64,000 nt of DNA from Leifsonia sp. AK011 (lineage in GTDB: Bacteria > Actinomycetota > Actinomycetes > Actinomycetales > Microbacteriaceae): assembly GCF_013410945.1 (NCBI RefSeq), contig NZ_JACCCH010000001.1, positions 1,736,001 through 1,800,000 on the forward strand, written 5' to 3'. A program made the position numbers and the translations under genes. The notes below the pieces were generated by a model. It searched no databases. It had not been told where the DNA came from and saw only the letters and a program-made list of their open reading frames with translations. This document shows positions 23,490 to 30,736 of this stretch, piece by piece; positions within the stretch are counted from its first letter, which is position 1, and the number at the start of each line of letters is the position of its first letter.

Positions 23490-23957
23490 CTAGACGGACT
23501 CGGGCGGCTCGACCGATGTCCCTCCGACCGTCGCGGGCGCGGACCGGTCGCCCGCGATCTGCTTCGGGGTCGTGAGCCACACTGCGACGAGACCTGCAAT
23601 CACCGACAGCAGGAGAAACGGGCCGATCGCTGGGATAGCACCGAGTAGCAGGGCAGCGAAGATGCCTCCAGTCCAGAACACCCAGCCTCGAATACGTCCG
23701 AACGGTCGTCGGTAGGTTCGAGGTCCGGCAGGCGTCACCGCAACCGCGCCGAGCGCCACGGGTGCGGCCCTGCCGCGGCGAGCGGCTGAGCCCGAGCCGG
23801 TGTTGTACGAGACACCCTTGGCAATGTTGACGGTCGCACCGCGGCGGGAGTTGACGGTGACGCGGCCAACTTTTGCCGAGGTGGAGACGCCGCTCTTCGA
23901 GACGTTGAGACTAAGCCCCTTTGCGATCTTGATCCGTCGATTCATTCTGAAGGCCAT
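23490..23957 (-). CDS. DUF4236 membrane protein
   Basis: A protein of 155 aa. Residues 1-45 match the DUF4236 pattern (MAFRMNRRIKIAKGLSLNVS, then KSGVSTSAKVG, then RRGATVNIAKG). The rest holds two hydrophobic helices around 95-140 (WVFWTGGIFAALLLGAIPAI, then LLLSVIAGLVAVWL) and a polar tail. TACTGT ends 5 nt before the ATG, consistent with a leaderless start. The family function is unknown. A longer start at 24002 would add unrelated residues. Confidence 0.75.
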   Translation of the reverse strand: MAFRMNRRIKIAKGLSLNVSKSGVSTSAKVGRVTVNSRRGATVNIAKGVSYNTGSGSAARRGRAAPVALGAVAVTPAGPRTYRRPFGRIRGWVFWTGGIFAALLLGAIPAIGPFLLLSVIAGLVAVWLTTPKQIAGDRSAPATVGGTSVEPPESV

Positions 23958-24026
23958 GCCTGACAGTAGCGCGCCGGACGGTGGAAGTGAAGGAAGTACC
24001 ACTTTTTCGGGGAGGCTCAGGTGCGT

Positions 24027-24593
24027 CTAGCCACTATTCCCCGTCGCGCCGTCACCAAGGCTGCCGAGGAACTCGAAGAAGGCCCGATCGGTTCGTGCGG
24101 TGTCTCCGGTGGCTTCGCGATCCATCAGCAGGCCGCGTATCACGGCGAGGACGAGGGTCGCCAGCTCCGGCCGATTGATAGTGCCGAGTCCCACTTCCAG
24201 TGGCTCCAGCCAATCGGTTGTCGCGATGCGTCTGAAATCGGGCCAGAGTGATTGCTCCGCACTCTCCCGAAGTTGATTGAACATGCGCACGAACGGTTGC
24301 CCGTTGGGGCCGGTCATCTCGGTCCATGCCCGCGCCAGGGTGTCGGTGTAAGCCTCATTGGTTCGGGCGCGCAGCCAGTCGGTGAAGCTGGCGACCTGGC
24401 GCTGGCGTGCCCGCTGGAGAATCGCCTTCAGCAAGGCGTCTCGGGTCCCGAAGTGGTACAGCAGCATGCGCGCAGACGCGCCAGCCGCCCGCGCGAGAGG
24501 TTCGAGTCGATCGGGCAGCCCGTTCGCCAACGAGTAGTCGGTGCATCGATCAAGGAGGTCGCTGGCGATCTCCGGTTGCTTCCGCCGACCCAT
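24027..24593 (-). CDS. TetR/AcrR family regulator
   Basis: A transcription factor of 188 aa. The N-terminal helix-turn-helix is about residues 26-50 (LEPLARAAGASARMLLYHFG), and the ligand-binding C-terminal part is divergent. AAGGAG precedes the ATG. It diverges from the hydrolase gene, and the 67-bp intergenic region holds nested CGTAG/CTACG repeats, so it probably represses the hydrolase operon and itself. The ligand is unknown. Confidence 0.85.
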   Translation of the reverse strand: MGRRKQPEIASDLLDRCTDYSLANGLPDRLEPLARAAGASARMLLYHFGTRDALLKAILQRARQRQVASFTDWLRARTNEAYTDTLARAWTEMTGPNGQPFVRMFNQLRESAEQSLWPDFRRIATTDWLEPLEVGLGTINRPELATLVLAVIRGLLMDREATGDTARTDRAFFEFLGSLGDGATGNSG

Positions 24594-24607
24594 CCCACTC
24601 CTTTTCG

Positions 24608-24637
24608 CGTAGTTATTGCTACGTCTATCGTAGATAG
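24608..24637. promoter_or_regulatory. Candidate TetR operator
   Basis: CGTAG (24608-24612), CTACG (24619-24623) and CGTAG (24629-24633) alternate in orientation, and CTATC-GTA-GATAG (24625-24637) is a perfect 13-bp palindrome. The block is AT-rich compared with its surroundings and lies between divergent starts. Confidence 0.6.
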
Positions 24638-24660
24638 TACCCAGAAGAGAAGGAGATTCC

Positions 24661-25362
24661 GTGGAGCTGATATTCGTGCATGGCGCGCTAGTGCGGGATG
24701 GCGAGTGGTGGTGGCGGGAGACCGCCGACCTGTTGAGGAGAACGACAGGGATTCACAGCCGTGCTGTGGCGCTGCCCTCGTGCGGCGAAGCCAGGGAGGA
24801 AGGAGGCCTCATTGCCGACGCTGCGGCGCTGCGGGCTGCTCTTGACGAGGTGGGGGATTCAGCCATCGTGGTCGGACACTCCTACGGCGGTACCGTCATC
24901 GCCGAGAGCGGATCGCATCCCGCGGTCCAGCACCTTCTCTTTGTATCGTCCTACCTGCCTGCCGTCGGACAGACGCAGGGCATGATCATGAGCGGCGAGA
25001 CCGATCCGGTCAGCATCGGCGACAATGGCGATGGCACCTTGAGCGCAAACGGCTACGACGCCAGCACCTTCGGGGCACGGTTCCTCCAGGATGCCGACGA
25101 CGAGACGCAGCGCGAAGCATGGGCCCGCGTGACCAGGCAGGCCGCCAGCGCGTTCACGACTCCGACCAGCGTTGCCGGATGGGAAGATGTGGATTCGACC
25201 TACATCATCTGCAGTCGGGACCGCAGCACGTCAGTCGAGCTCCAGCGGCTCCATGCGGGAAGGGCAACGCGATCTGTCGAACTTCCCACCGGTCACCATC
25301 CGTTCATCACCCGTCCTGACTTGATAGTGGAGCAGATCCAAGCTCTGTCCGGGCGTCGGTGA
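24661..25362 (+). CDS. Alpha/beta hydrolase
   Basis: Esterase-like hydrolase of 233 aa without a signal peptide. Oxyanion-region HGALV is near residue 8, the nucleophile elbow is VGHSYGGTV with Ser near 78, and the catalytic His is probably in TGHHPF near 213. The acid is likely Asp in CSRDRS. It resembles small cytosolic methyl-salicylate-esterase-like proteins. The GTG has AAGGAG 6 nt upstream. The next gene begins 8 bp after the stop. The substrate is unknown, and regulation by the divergent TetR is likely. Confidence 0.85.
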   Translation: MELIFVHGALVRDGEWWWRETADLLRRTTGIHSRAVALPSCGEAREEGGLIADAAALRAALDEVGDSAIVVGHSYGGTVIAESGSHPAVQHLLFVSSYLPAVGQTQGMIMSGETDPVSIGDNGDGTLSANGYDASTFGARFLQDADDETQREAWARVTRQAASAFTTPTSVAGWEDVDSTYIICSRDRSTSVELQRLHAGRATRSVELPTGHHPFITRPDLIVEQIQALSGRR

Positions 25363-25369
25363 ATCAGAC

Positions 25370-25756
25370 GTGGACGCCCAACAACTCCGGAGCGCGTACG
25401 ACGCCTACAACGCTCAGGATCTTCACCGCCTCATGTCGCTGATCACCGACGACGTCGATTGGCCCGAAGGTGACGGCCGGCGTCTCCACGGTAGAGCCGC
25501 AGTCACCGAGTACTGGCGAGAACAATGGGTCCGCACTCGAACGACCGATACGGTTGGCCCCATTGCCCATCTTTCCGAGTCCGTCCTAGCAGTGCACGTC
25601 GACCAGGTTGTTCGCTCGATAGGTGGGAGGAGAATCTCCGGGGGCACGTTCGCCCACGTCGTCCACGTAGACAACAACCGGATTTCCCGTCTCGACATCG
25701 TGGCGCTTCGCGGAGCGCCGCAATCCGCCGGCCCCACACCTCACGAAGGAGCATGA
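25370..25756 (+). CDS. SnoaL-like / NTF2-like protein
   Basis: A protein of 128 aa with the NTF2-like cone fold pattern. It begins LRSAYDAYNAQDLHRLMSLI, then DDVDWPEGDGRRLHGRAAVTEYW, and a final beta section VDNNRISRLDIV follows. Such proteins are ligand-binding or isomerase/hydrolase enzymes, and catalytic residues cannot be assigned here. It is cotranscribed with the hydrolase. After its stop a 15-codon frame overlaps as ATGA, possibly a remnant of a third gene. Confidence 0.75.
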   Translation: MDAQQLRSAYDAYNAQDLHRLMSLITDDVDWPEGDGRRLHGRAAVTEYWREQWVRTRTTDTVGPIAHLSESVLAVHVDQVVRSIGGRRISGGTFAHVVHVDNNRISRLDIVALRGAPQSAGPTPHEGA

Positions 25757-25840
25757 CCACAACGGTGCTTGCCCTCGTTGCCGGGCAGGCTCTCGCATGA
25801 TCTCCGCAACCCTGCTCTGCACGACCAGATTGGGGGGTCG

Positions 25841-27352
25841 TCAAGCGGCTCCATGAGGGTCCCACGCGACAGCGTCCCGTGCGTCCGAGTCCGTGTTTCG
25901 CCCGGAAGGCGCCGTGAAGAAGTCGTGCTCGTGGCGTGCCGATGTGCGAAAGGCCCGTTGCATCCGTCGCCTGTGCTCGGGAAGCGCATGCCCAGCGTGA
26001 GAGGTCACGTACTCGATGGCGCGGGTCGTGGCATCACGGAACGCGGGGTCGGCATAGGTGGTGAGCCACTGACGGTAGGGGTTCTCGGATGCCGCGTGGC
26101 TGAGCATCCGTTCGCCGATGTCGACGTACATCCAGAAGCAGGGGAGTAGACCAGCGATGAGTTCGCCGTAGTCTCCGCGCGCGGCGAGTGCGAGCAGGTG
26201 ATCGACGTAGGCGGTCGTGGTCGCGCTGGGTTCCGCGACGAACAGCTCATCGGTGTCGAGCCAGTGGGTGTGCAGATCGAGCTCCGCGGCGATCGCACTA
26301 TGGGCGCTCGTCGCCCAGAAGGCCTGCTCCTCGCGGGTGGGGGCGAGAGCGCTCGCGTGGGCGAGAGCTCGCGAGTAATCCCGCAGGTAGAGGGCGTCCT
26401 GTTGGAGGTACCAGGTGAAGTCACCTCGCTCGAGGCTGCCGTCCACCAGGCCACGAACAAAGGGCAGGGCGTCTGTCGACTCCCGGATCGGGGCGATATC
26501 CGTCCACCATTCCTCGGCCACGCGGCTCGCAGGGAGCGGAGGAGCGGACTGCCGCCACAGTGCCGCGAAATGGGAGATCGGTCCATTGCCCTGCCCGACC
26601 TGGAGGTCGTCGGCTGCGCTCAGGCTGTCGGTGAGCCAGGTCTTCGCCTCGTCGATCGCGGGCTCCCATGCTCCGTGTCGCACACGGAGAGTTGCGACGG
26701 CGGAGGAGAGCGAACATCCCGTGCCGTGGGTGTTCTTCGTGGCTACCCGAGTCGCGCTGAACTCGGTCACTGTGCCCGTTGCGCCATCGATGTAGGCATC
26801 CATGGTGATCGGGGTCTCGAAGTGACCCCCCTTGGCCAGAACGGAGACTCCGTACTCGCTGGCCAGTACCTGCGCCTGCTCCAGGGCTTCATCCCAGGTC
26901 GAGGCGTCGCGGGTGCCCACGAGCACGGCGAGTTCGCGTCGGTTGGGAGTGACGAGGTCGACGTCGGTGAGGAGGTACCTCACGGCGTCCTCGGCGCGTG
27001 ACGAGAGGAGCCTGTCACCACTCGTGGCCACCATCACAGGGTCGAGCACGACAACGGGCGGCGCAGTGCGGGCAAGCCACGCGCGAACCGTTGCGATGAT
27101 GTTCTCGTCGAAGAGCATCCCGATCTTCACGGCGTCGATCTCGACGTCGTCGCTCACAGTTCGCAACTGCTCGGCAAGAAAATCCACAGGTGGCACGTGG
27201 ATGCTTCGCACTCCTCGCGTGTTCTGTGCGACGAGCGCGGTGACCACGGCCATGCCATAGCCGCCGTTCGCGGCGATGCTCTTGAGATCGGCGTGGATGC
27301 CAGCACCCCCGGTCGGATCGGTGCCCGCGATGCTCAGCACGCGGGGAATCAT
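25841..27352 (-). CDS. thiD/tenA: Bifunctional ThiD-TenA: HMP-P kinase / aminopyrimidine aminohydrolase
   Basis: A fused enzyme of 503 aa. Residues 1-265 are ThiD, the HMP and HMP-phosphate kinase: SIAGTDPTGGAGIHADLK, then LDPVMVATSG, and GTGCSLSSAVAT near the C-end of the domain. Residues 285-485 are TenA of the cysteine type: YLQQDALYLRDYSRALA, then LLPCFWMYVDIGERM with the catalytic Cys and the Tyr four residues on, and HEHDFF with the late Glu. TenA recycles aminopyrimidine from degraded thiamine. ATG 27352 overlaps the thiE stop as ATGA. It is the last gene of the riboswitch-controlled operon. Confidence 0.94.
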   Translation of the reverse strand: MIPRVLSIAGTDPTGGAGIHADLKSIAANGGYGMAVVTALVAQNTRGVRSIHVPPVDFLAEQLRTVSDDVEIDAVKIGMLFDENIIATVRAWLARTAPPVVVLDPVMVATSGDRLLSSRAEDAVRYLLTDVDLVTPNRRELAVLVGTRDASTWDEALEQAQVLASEYGVSVLAKGGHFETPITMDAYIDGATGTVTEFSATRVATKNTHGTGCSLSSAVATLRVRHGAWEPAIDEAKTWLTDSLSAADDLQVGQGNGPISHFAALWRQSAPPLPASRVAEEWWTDIAPIRESTDALPFVRGLVDGSLERGDFTWYLQQDALYLRDYSRALAHASALAPTREEQAFWATSAHSAIAAELDLHTHWLDTDELFVAEPSATTTAYVDHLLALAARGDYGELIAGLLPCFWMYVDIGERMLSHAASENPYRQWLTTYADPAFRDATTRAIEYVTSHAGHALPEHRRRMQRAFRTSARHEHDFFTAPSGRNTDSDARDAVAWDPHGAA

Positions 27353-27993
27353 GCCGCACCCCACGCCCGTGCGAAGTCCCGCGCGGCCGCTTCCGGGTCG
27401 CGCGCGCCACCGATCGCTGACGCCACGGCGACTCCAGCGAGCCCTCCTGCGCGCAGTGCGGCCACATCGTCGAGGACGATTCCGCCAATGGCCACGGCGG
27501 GCAGGGGGCAGCGCGAGGCTCGCCTCACGATGCCGTCGACGCCGAGGGCGGGTGGCGCGTCGGTCTTGGTCGACGTCTCGCGCACGACGCCGAGGCCCAC
27601 GTAGTCAACGCGGCCACGCGATACCGCGGCCGCACGAATCTGCTCATCGGATGACGCGGTCACCCCGATCACGGCGTGCGGGCCCACGATTTCCCGCACG
27701 CGCTCTGCCGGAAGGTCGCTCTGCCCGAGGTGTACTCCCGCAACCTGGGAACTCTCGCGCTTCGCGGCCAAGTACACATCAACCCGATCATTGACGATGA
27801 CGCTCACCCCTGGGGGTACGGTGCGGCCCACGGCGGTGACGAGGGCGAGCAGGCTCCGGGCATCCGCGCGTTTGTCGCGCACCTGCACCGCGGTGACCCC
27901 TCCGTCAACGGCGAGGGCAACCGTTTCGAGCACGGTACGTCCGGCTCGCGCCGCGGCATCCGTGTCGGTCACAAGGTAGAGGGAGAGGTTCAC
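27349..27993 (-). CDS. thiE: Thiamine-phosphate synthase
   Basis: Couples HMP-PP with HET-P to make thiamine phosphate, 214 aa (TIM barrel). Motifs: YLVTDTD at the start, [28 protein letters not shown], then [17 protein letters not shown] and AIGGI for the phosphate site. GTG 27993 is chosen because it overlaps the thiM stop as GTGA and the protein then starts at the family position. Upstream in-frame codons would run through thiM. Confidence 0.94.
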   Translation of the reverse strand: MNLSLYLVTDTDAAARAGRTVLETVALAVDGGVTAVQVRDKRADARSLLALVTAVGRTVPPGVSVIVNDRVDVYLAAKRESSQVAGVHLGQSDLPAERVREIVGPHAVIGVTASSDEQIRAAAVSRGRVDYVGLGVVRETSTKTDAPPALGVDGIVRRASRCPLPAVAIGGIVLDDVAALRAGGLAGVAVASAIGGARDPEAAARDFARAWGAA

Positions 27994-28799
27994 GAGAGGT
28001 TGCCCGACGTGAGCACGTCGTTGCCGGACAGGTTCGCGAGGGCGTCGAGAAACGCGACCGAGAAACTGCCGGGCCCGTGAGCTGCGGCCGCCGCGTGCTC
28101 GGCGGCAACCGCGTACGCCGTGCACGCGGAAACGACGGCCTCGAGGGTGTCGTCGTGGGAGCCGACGAACGCAGCGACGACACCTCCGAGCGCGCACCCC
28201 CCTCCCGTGACGCGAGTCAGCAGCGGGCTTCCGTTCGCGATTCTCACCACGGCGTGCCCGTCGGTCACGAGGTCGACGGGCCCGGAGACCGCAACGACGC
28301 CGCCTGTTGAGAGAGCAAGCGAACGGGCATCCTCGAGGGACTCGTCGACACCGTCGGAGGAGTCGACACCGCGCCCGCCAGCGCTAGCGCCGGCGAGGGC
28401 GCGAATCTCCGACGCGTTGCCCCTGATCACCGTGGGGCGCAAGGCGAGAAGAGCGTCTGCGAGTTCGGTGCGCACCGGCAGGGCGCCGACGGCGACAGGG
28501 TCGAGCACCCACGGGCGCCCCAGCTGGGCGCACGCCTCAGCAGCCTCGATCATGGCGTCGCGCTGCCCGGCCGCTGGCGTGCCCAGGTTGATGAGCACGG
28601 CGGATGCAGCGCCGACCATGGGCCCGGCCTCCCCGGGGATGTCGACCATCGCGGGGGAAGCACCGAGCGCGAGGAGTGTGTTGGCGACAAAGTTGACCGT
28701 CACGACATTGGTGAGGCACTGCACAAGGGGCCCAGCCGCTCTCACCTCCCCGAGGGCAGTTGAGCTTGCGGTGAGCAGGGTTAATGGCGTGCGCAACAT
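27990..28799 (-). CDS. thiM: Hydroxyethylthiazole kinase
   Basis: Salvage kinase for the thiazole moiety, 269 aa. Motifs: [40 protein letters not shown] and the catalytic-Cys loop [15 protein letters not shown]. Two in-frame ATGs exist (28808 and 28799). The riboswitch-borne AAGGG is 9 nt from the second and abuts the first, so 28799 is preferred. First gene of thiM-thiE-thiD/tenA. No de novo thiC or thiG is in this operon, so it makes and salvages thiamine from precursors. Confidence 0.92.
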   Translation of the reverse strand: MLRTPLTLLTASSTALGEVRAAGPLVQCLTNVVTVNFVANTLLALGASPAMVDIPGEAGPMVGAASAVLINLGTPAAGQRDAMIEAAEACAQLGRPWVLDPVAVGALPVRTELADALLALRPTVIRGNASEIRALAGASAGGRGVDSSDGVDESLEDARSLALSTGGVVAVSGPVDLVTDGHAVVRIANGSPLLTRVTGGGCALGGVVAAFVGSHDDTLEAVVSACTAYAVAAEHAAAAAHGPGSFSVAFLDALANLSGNDVLTSGNLS

Positions 28800-28806
28800 G
28801 TGCGAC

Positions 28807-28877
28807 ATCCCTTCGCTAGTACGAACTAGATCAGGTTCGACGGGTGTGATCTCAGCCCGATGGGCACCCCGTGTCAC
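28807..28877 (-). promoter_or_regulatory. TPP riboswitch (THI element)
   Basis: Read on the minus strand: ACGGGGTGCCC opens the element, CTGAGA is at 28855-28850, ACCCG follows, GAACCTGATC is near 28838-28829, and GCGAAGGGATG closes it. The CTGAGA and ACCTGATC cores are the pyrimidine- and pyrophosphate-binding regions of the TPP aptamer. The final AAGGG is both part of the closing helix and the probable SD of thiM, so ligand binding should hide the ribosome site. A TAGTGT at 28891-28886 may be the -10. Confidence 0.93.
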
Positions 28878-29072
28878 TGGCATCGACACTACCGGAGCCG
28901 GCATCCTCGACCGGACAGACGCCCACAACTCTCGCGGGCCGCGCAGTTGCAGAAGCGACAGCACATCGTCGGATGGGCCCCCGAGGGCGATATTCGCCTC
29001 ATCCTGTCAGCGAACTGAGCAACCCGATATGTCTTCGCGTGGTCGCGATGGAGCCGATGAGTCCATGCCCGA

Positions 29073-29078
29073 TAGCAT
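29073..29078 (+). promoter_or_regulatory. -10 element of the LAATG protein gene
   Basis: TAGCAT is followed by 6 nt and the ATG at 29085, with no SD. This matches a leaderless start. Confidence 0.5.
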
Positions 29079-29084
29079 GCTCCC

Positions 29085-30710
29085 ATGCTCTTGCGCGCCG
29101 CTGTGTCCACAGTCCTGTTCGGCACAGTGGTCGTCGCGGCCGTCGGCGGTGACGGTACTGCGACCGCCGCTCACGGCCGCGAGGCTTCCGCCTTGGCGGT
29201 TCCGCCCGCGTGCGTCTCGAGCAGCGTTGATCCGGGCATCCCGGCGACCGACTTCGGTGACATCGCACAGTACTCGGCGATCCCACTCGCGCAGGGCGTG
29301 GACTGCACGGGCTTTCGCGCCTATCTGTCCACCGGTCTGCCTCAGTACGACTCGCAGTCCTTCGAATTCTTCGGCGAGCTCGTCGGCAGCGACGGCAGCA
29401 CGAACTCAGTCGCGATGATGTCGCAGGGCAATCCGCTGTCGTGGCTCGACCCGAGCCTCCCGATACCAATCACGGTTGAGGAGGCCGGATTCATCTTCAA
29501 CCGACTCGGCGAGAACGCCGGCCCGATCATCGGCGGCGTCGACGGTCTCGCGCTGCCGGACCTGCCACCCACCACGGCCACTGCCGACATATCCATCGAC
29601 TACGAGCCGTGGAGTATCGATGTGCTCGGAACCACCGGCAGCGAGGTGGAGTGGATCTCCATGACAGCCATCACCGGTGCGCCCGGCGCGGTCGGGACAA
29701 GCTACCTGCTCACCGCTGCCCTCACGACGGGGTACGCGGGCAGCGGCGTGACCGAGCCCACAACGTTTGAGGCACTGGTGACGGATCCCACCGGAATCGT
29801 CCAATGGGGCTACGGGCCGAACGATTTCTTTCCGCTCTGGATGTTCGATGGCACGCCAGTTGGTGGCATCCCGACGGATGATCAGCGCGGCCCCATCACG
29901 AACGATTACGGCGGCGACATCGGCGCCTACCTCGCGGCCACTAACGACCCGATGACAGGGCAGGGGTCGCAGTACTACTCGATGCCCGTTCTGCACGTGG
30001 ACGAGTGGTCGATCACTCGAGGCGGGTTATCCGTCGGTGGCACCTCTGGGACGCTGTGGTTCGATAACCTCACCGAGACCTACAACGAGACCGCCAACTA
30101 CATTGTGCGCAACGGGTACCAGTGGACCGAGTTCTCCATGATGATGCCCGAGACGGGGCAGGGCCTCCTGGTCGCGAAGACGAGCCAGGCCGACGTCGGA
30201 GACCTCTACTACGCCATGCTCGCTGGCGAGGGCTCCACGCAGAACGTGAACGGCACCCTCGTCCCGACCGCAAACTGGTCGCAATCTGCGATCGAGGTCG
30301 AGGCGGTCCCGGGGAGCGAGTGGACCTCTCCCCAGAGCTGCTACGTCTACACGCTCGCTGATCACGTCACGCTCGCGGCGGGCGAGGGCAGACCCGCCGT
30401 GGACGTTGTCTTCAGCGCGGTCGACCACCCGTTCCAGGAGATCGACGTACTCGGGCGCGCGGTGTACGAGGGACTGTTCTCCTACACCGGAACGATCGAC
30501 GGGCAGGCCGTGAGCGGTAGGGCGTGGGGTGAGATCCAGGGCACGCCACCAACCGGCGGCTGTGGTGGCGACAGCGCGCCGGCGCTTGCCGCCACCGGCC
30601 AGGAAGTCGCGCCGATGGCGCCCGCCGCGGCACTGCTCGTACTGGCGGGAGCAGTGCTCCTCGCCGTTCTCCGTCGCCGCGCGAGGTTGGCAGACAAGCA
30701 TCGCGTCTGA
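29085..30710 (+). CDS. Sortase-anchored (LAATG) secreted protein, possible AttH/CrtC-like domain
   Basis: A 541-aa exported protein. A signal peptide covers about residues 1-29 (hydrophobic VLFGTVVVAAV, AxA at TATAA). The C-terminus has the classic sorting signal: LAATG at 501-505, a hydrophobic stretch PAAALLVLAGAVLLAVL, and a basic tail. LAxTG is the class E sortase motif of high-GC actinobacteria. The body is beta-rich and acidic. HVDEWSITRGGLSVGGTSGT near 305 and the following segments loosely resemble the AttH/hydroxyneurosporene-synthase lipocalin-like domain, but I am not sure. Only two Cys pairs are visible. No sortase gene lies nearby. Confidence 0.7.
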   Translation: MLLRAAVSTVLFGTVVVAAVGGDGTATAAHGREASALAVPPACVSSSVDPGIPATDFGDIAQYSAIPLAQGVDCTGFRAYLSTGLPQYDSQSFEFFGELVGSDGSTNSVAMMSQGNPLSWLDPSLPIPITVEEAGFIFNRLGENAGPIIGGVDGLALPDLPPTTATADISIDYEPWSIDVLGTTGSEVEWISMTAITGAPGAVGTSYLLTAALTTGYAGSGVTEPTTFEALVTDPTGIVQWGYGPNDFFPLWMFDGTPVGGIPTDDQRGPITNDYGGDIGAYLAATNDPMTGQGSQYYSMPVLHVDEWSITRGGLSVGGTSGTLWFDNLTETYNETANYIVRNGYQWTEFSMMMPETGQGLLVAKTSQADVGDLYYAMLAGEGSTQNVNGTLVPTANWSQSAIEVEAVPGSEWTSPQSCYVYTLADHVTLAAGEGRPAVDVVFSAVDHPFQEIDVLGRAVYEGLFSYTGTIDGQAVSGRAWGEIQGTPPTGGCGGDSAPALAATGQEVAPMAPAAALLVLAGAVLLAVLRRRARLADKHRV

Positions 30711-30736
30711 CGTGAGCGGTGCCCTAGCGGTCAGAC
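30705..30736. terminator. Inverted repeat spanning two convergent stops
   Basis: GTCTGAC (30705-30711) and GTCAGAC (30730-30736) are perfect complements around 18 nt. The arms overlap the ends of both convergent genes, so a bidirectional terminator is plausible. No T-tract follows. Confidence 0.4.

Noticed and set aside
25753-25800. 15-codon frame overlapping the SnoaL-like stop as ATGA
   Set aside because: Too short to support as a gene. Kept only as a possible remnant.
25757-25840. Hairpins with arms TTGCCC/GGGCAG and ACGACC/GGTCGT between the SnoaL-like gene and thiD/tenA
   Set aside because: Stems of 6-7 bp with no T-tract are expected by chance at this GC content, so termination cannot be claimed.
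26198-27001. A 267-codon plus-strand frame opposite thiD/tenA
   Set aside because: No start signal or recognisable fold, and it lies antisense to well-conserved ThiD and TenA motifs.
28120-29418. A 432-codon plus-strand open frame across thiM, the riboswitch and the start of the LAATG gene
   Set aside because: It crosses the TPP riboswitch and two real genes. Its Ser/Arg/Thr-rich composition is typical of a shadow frame.
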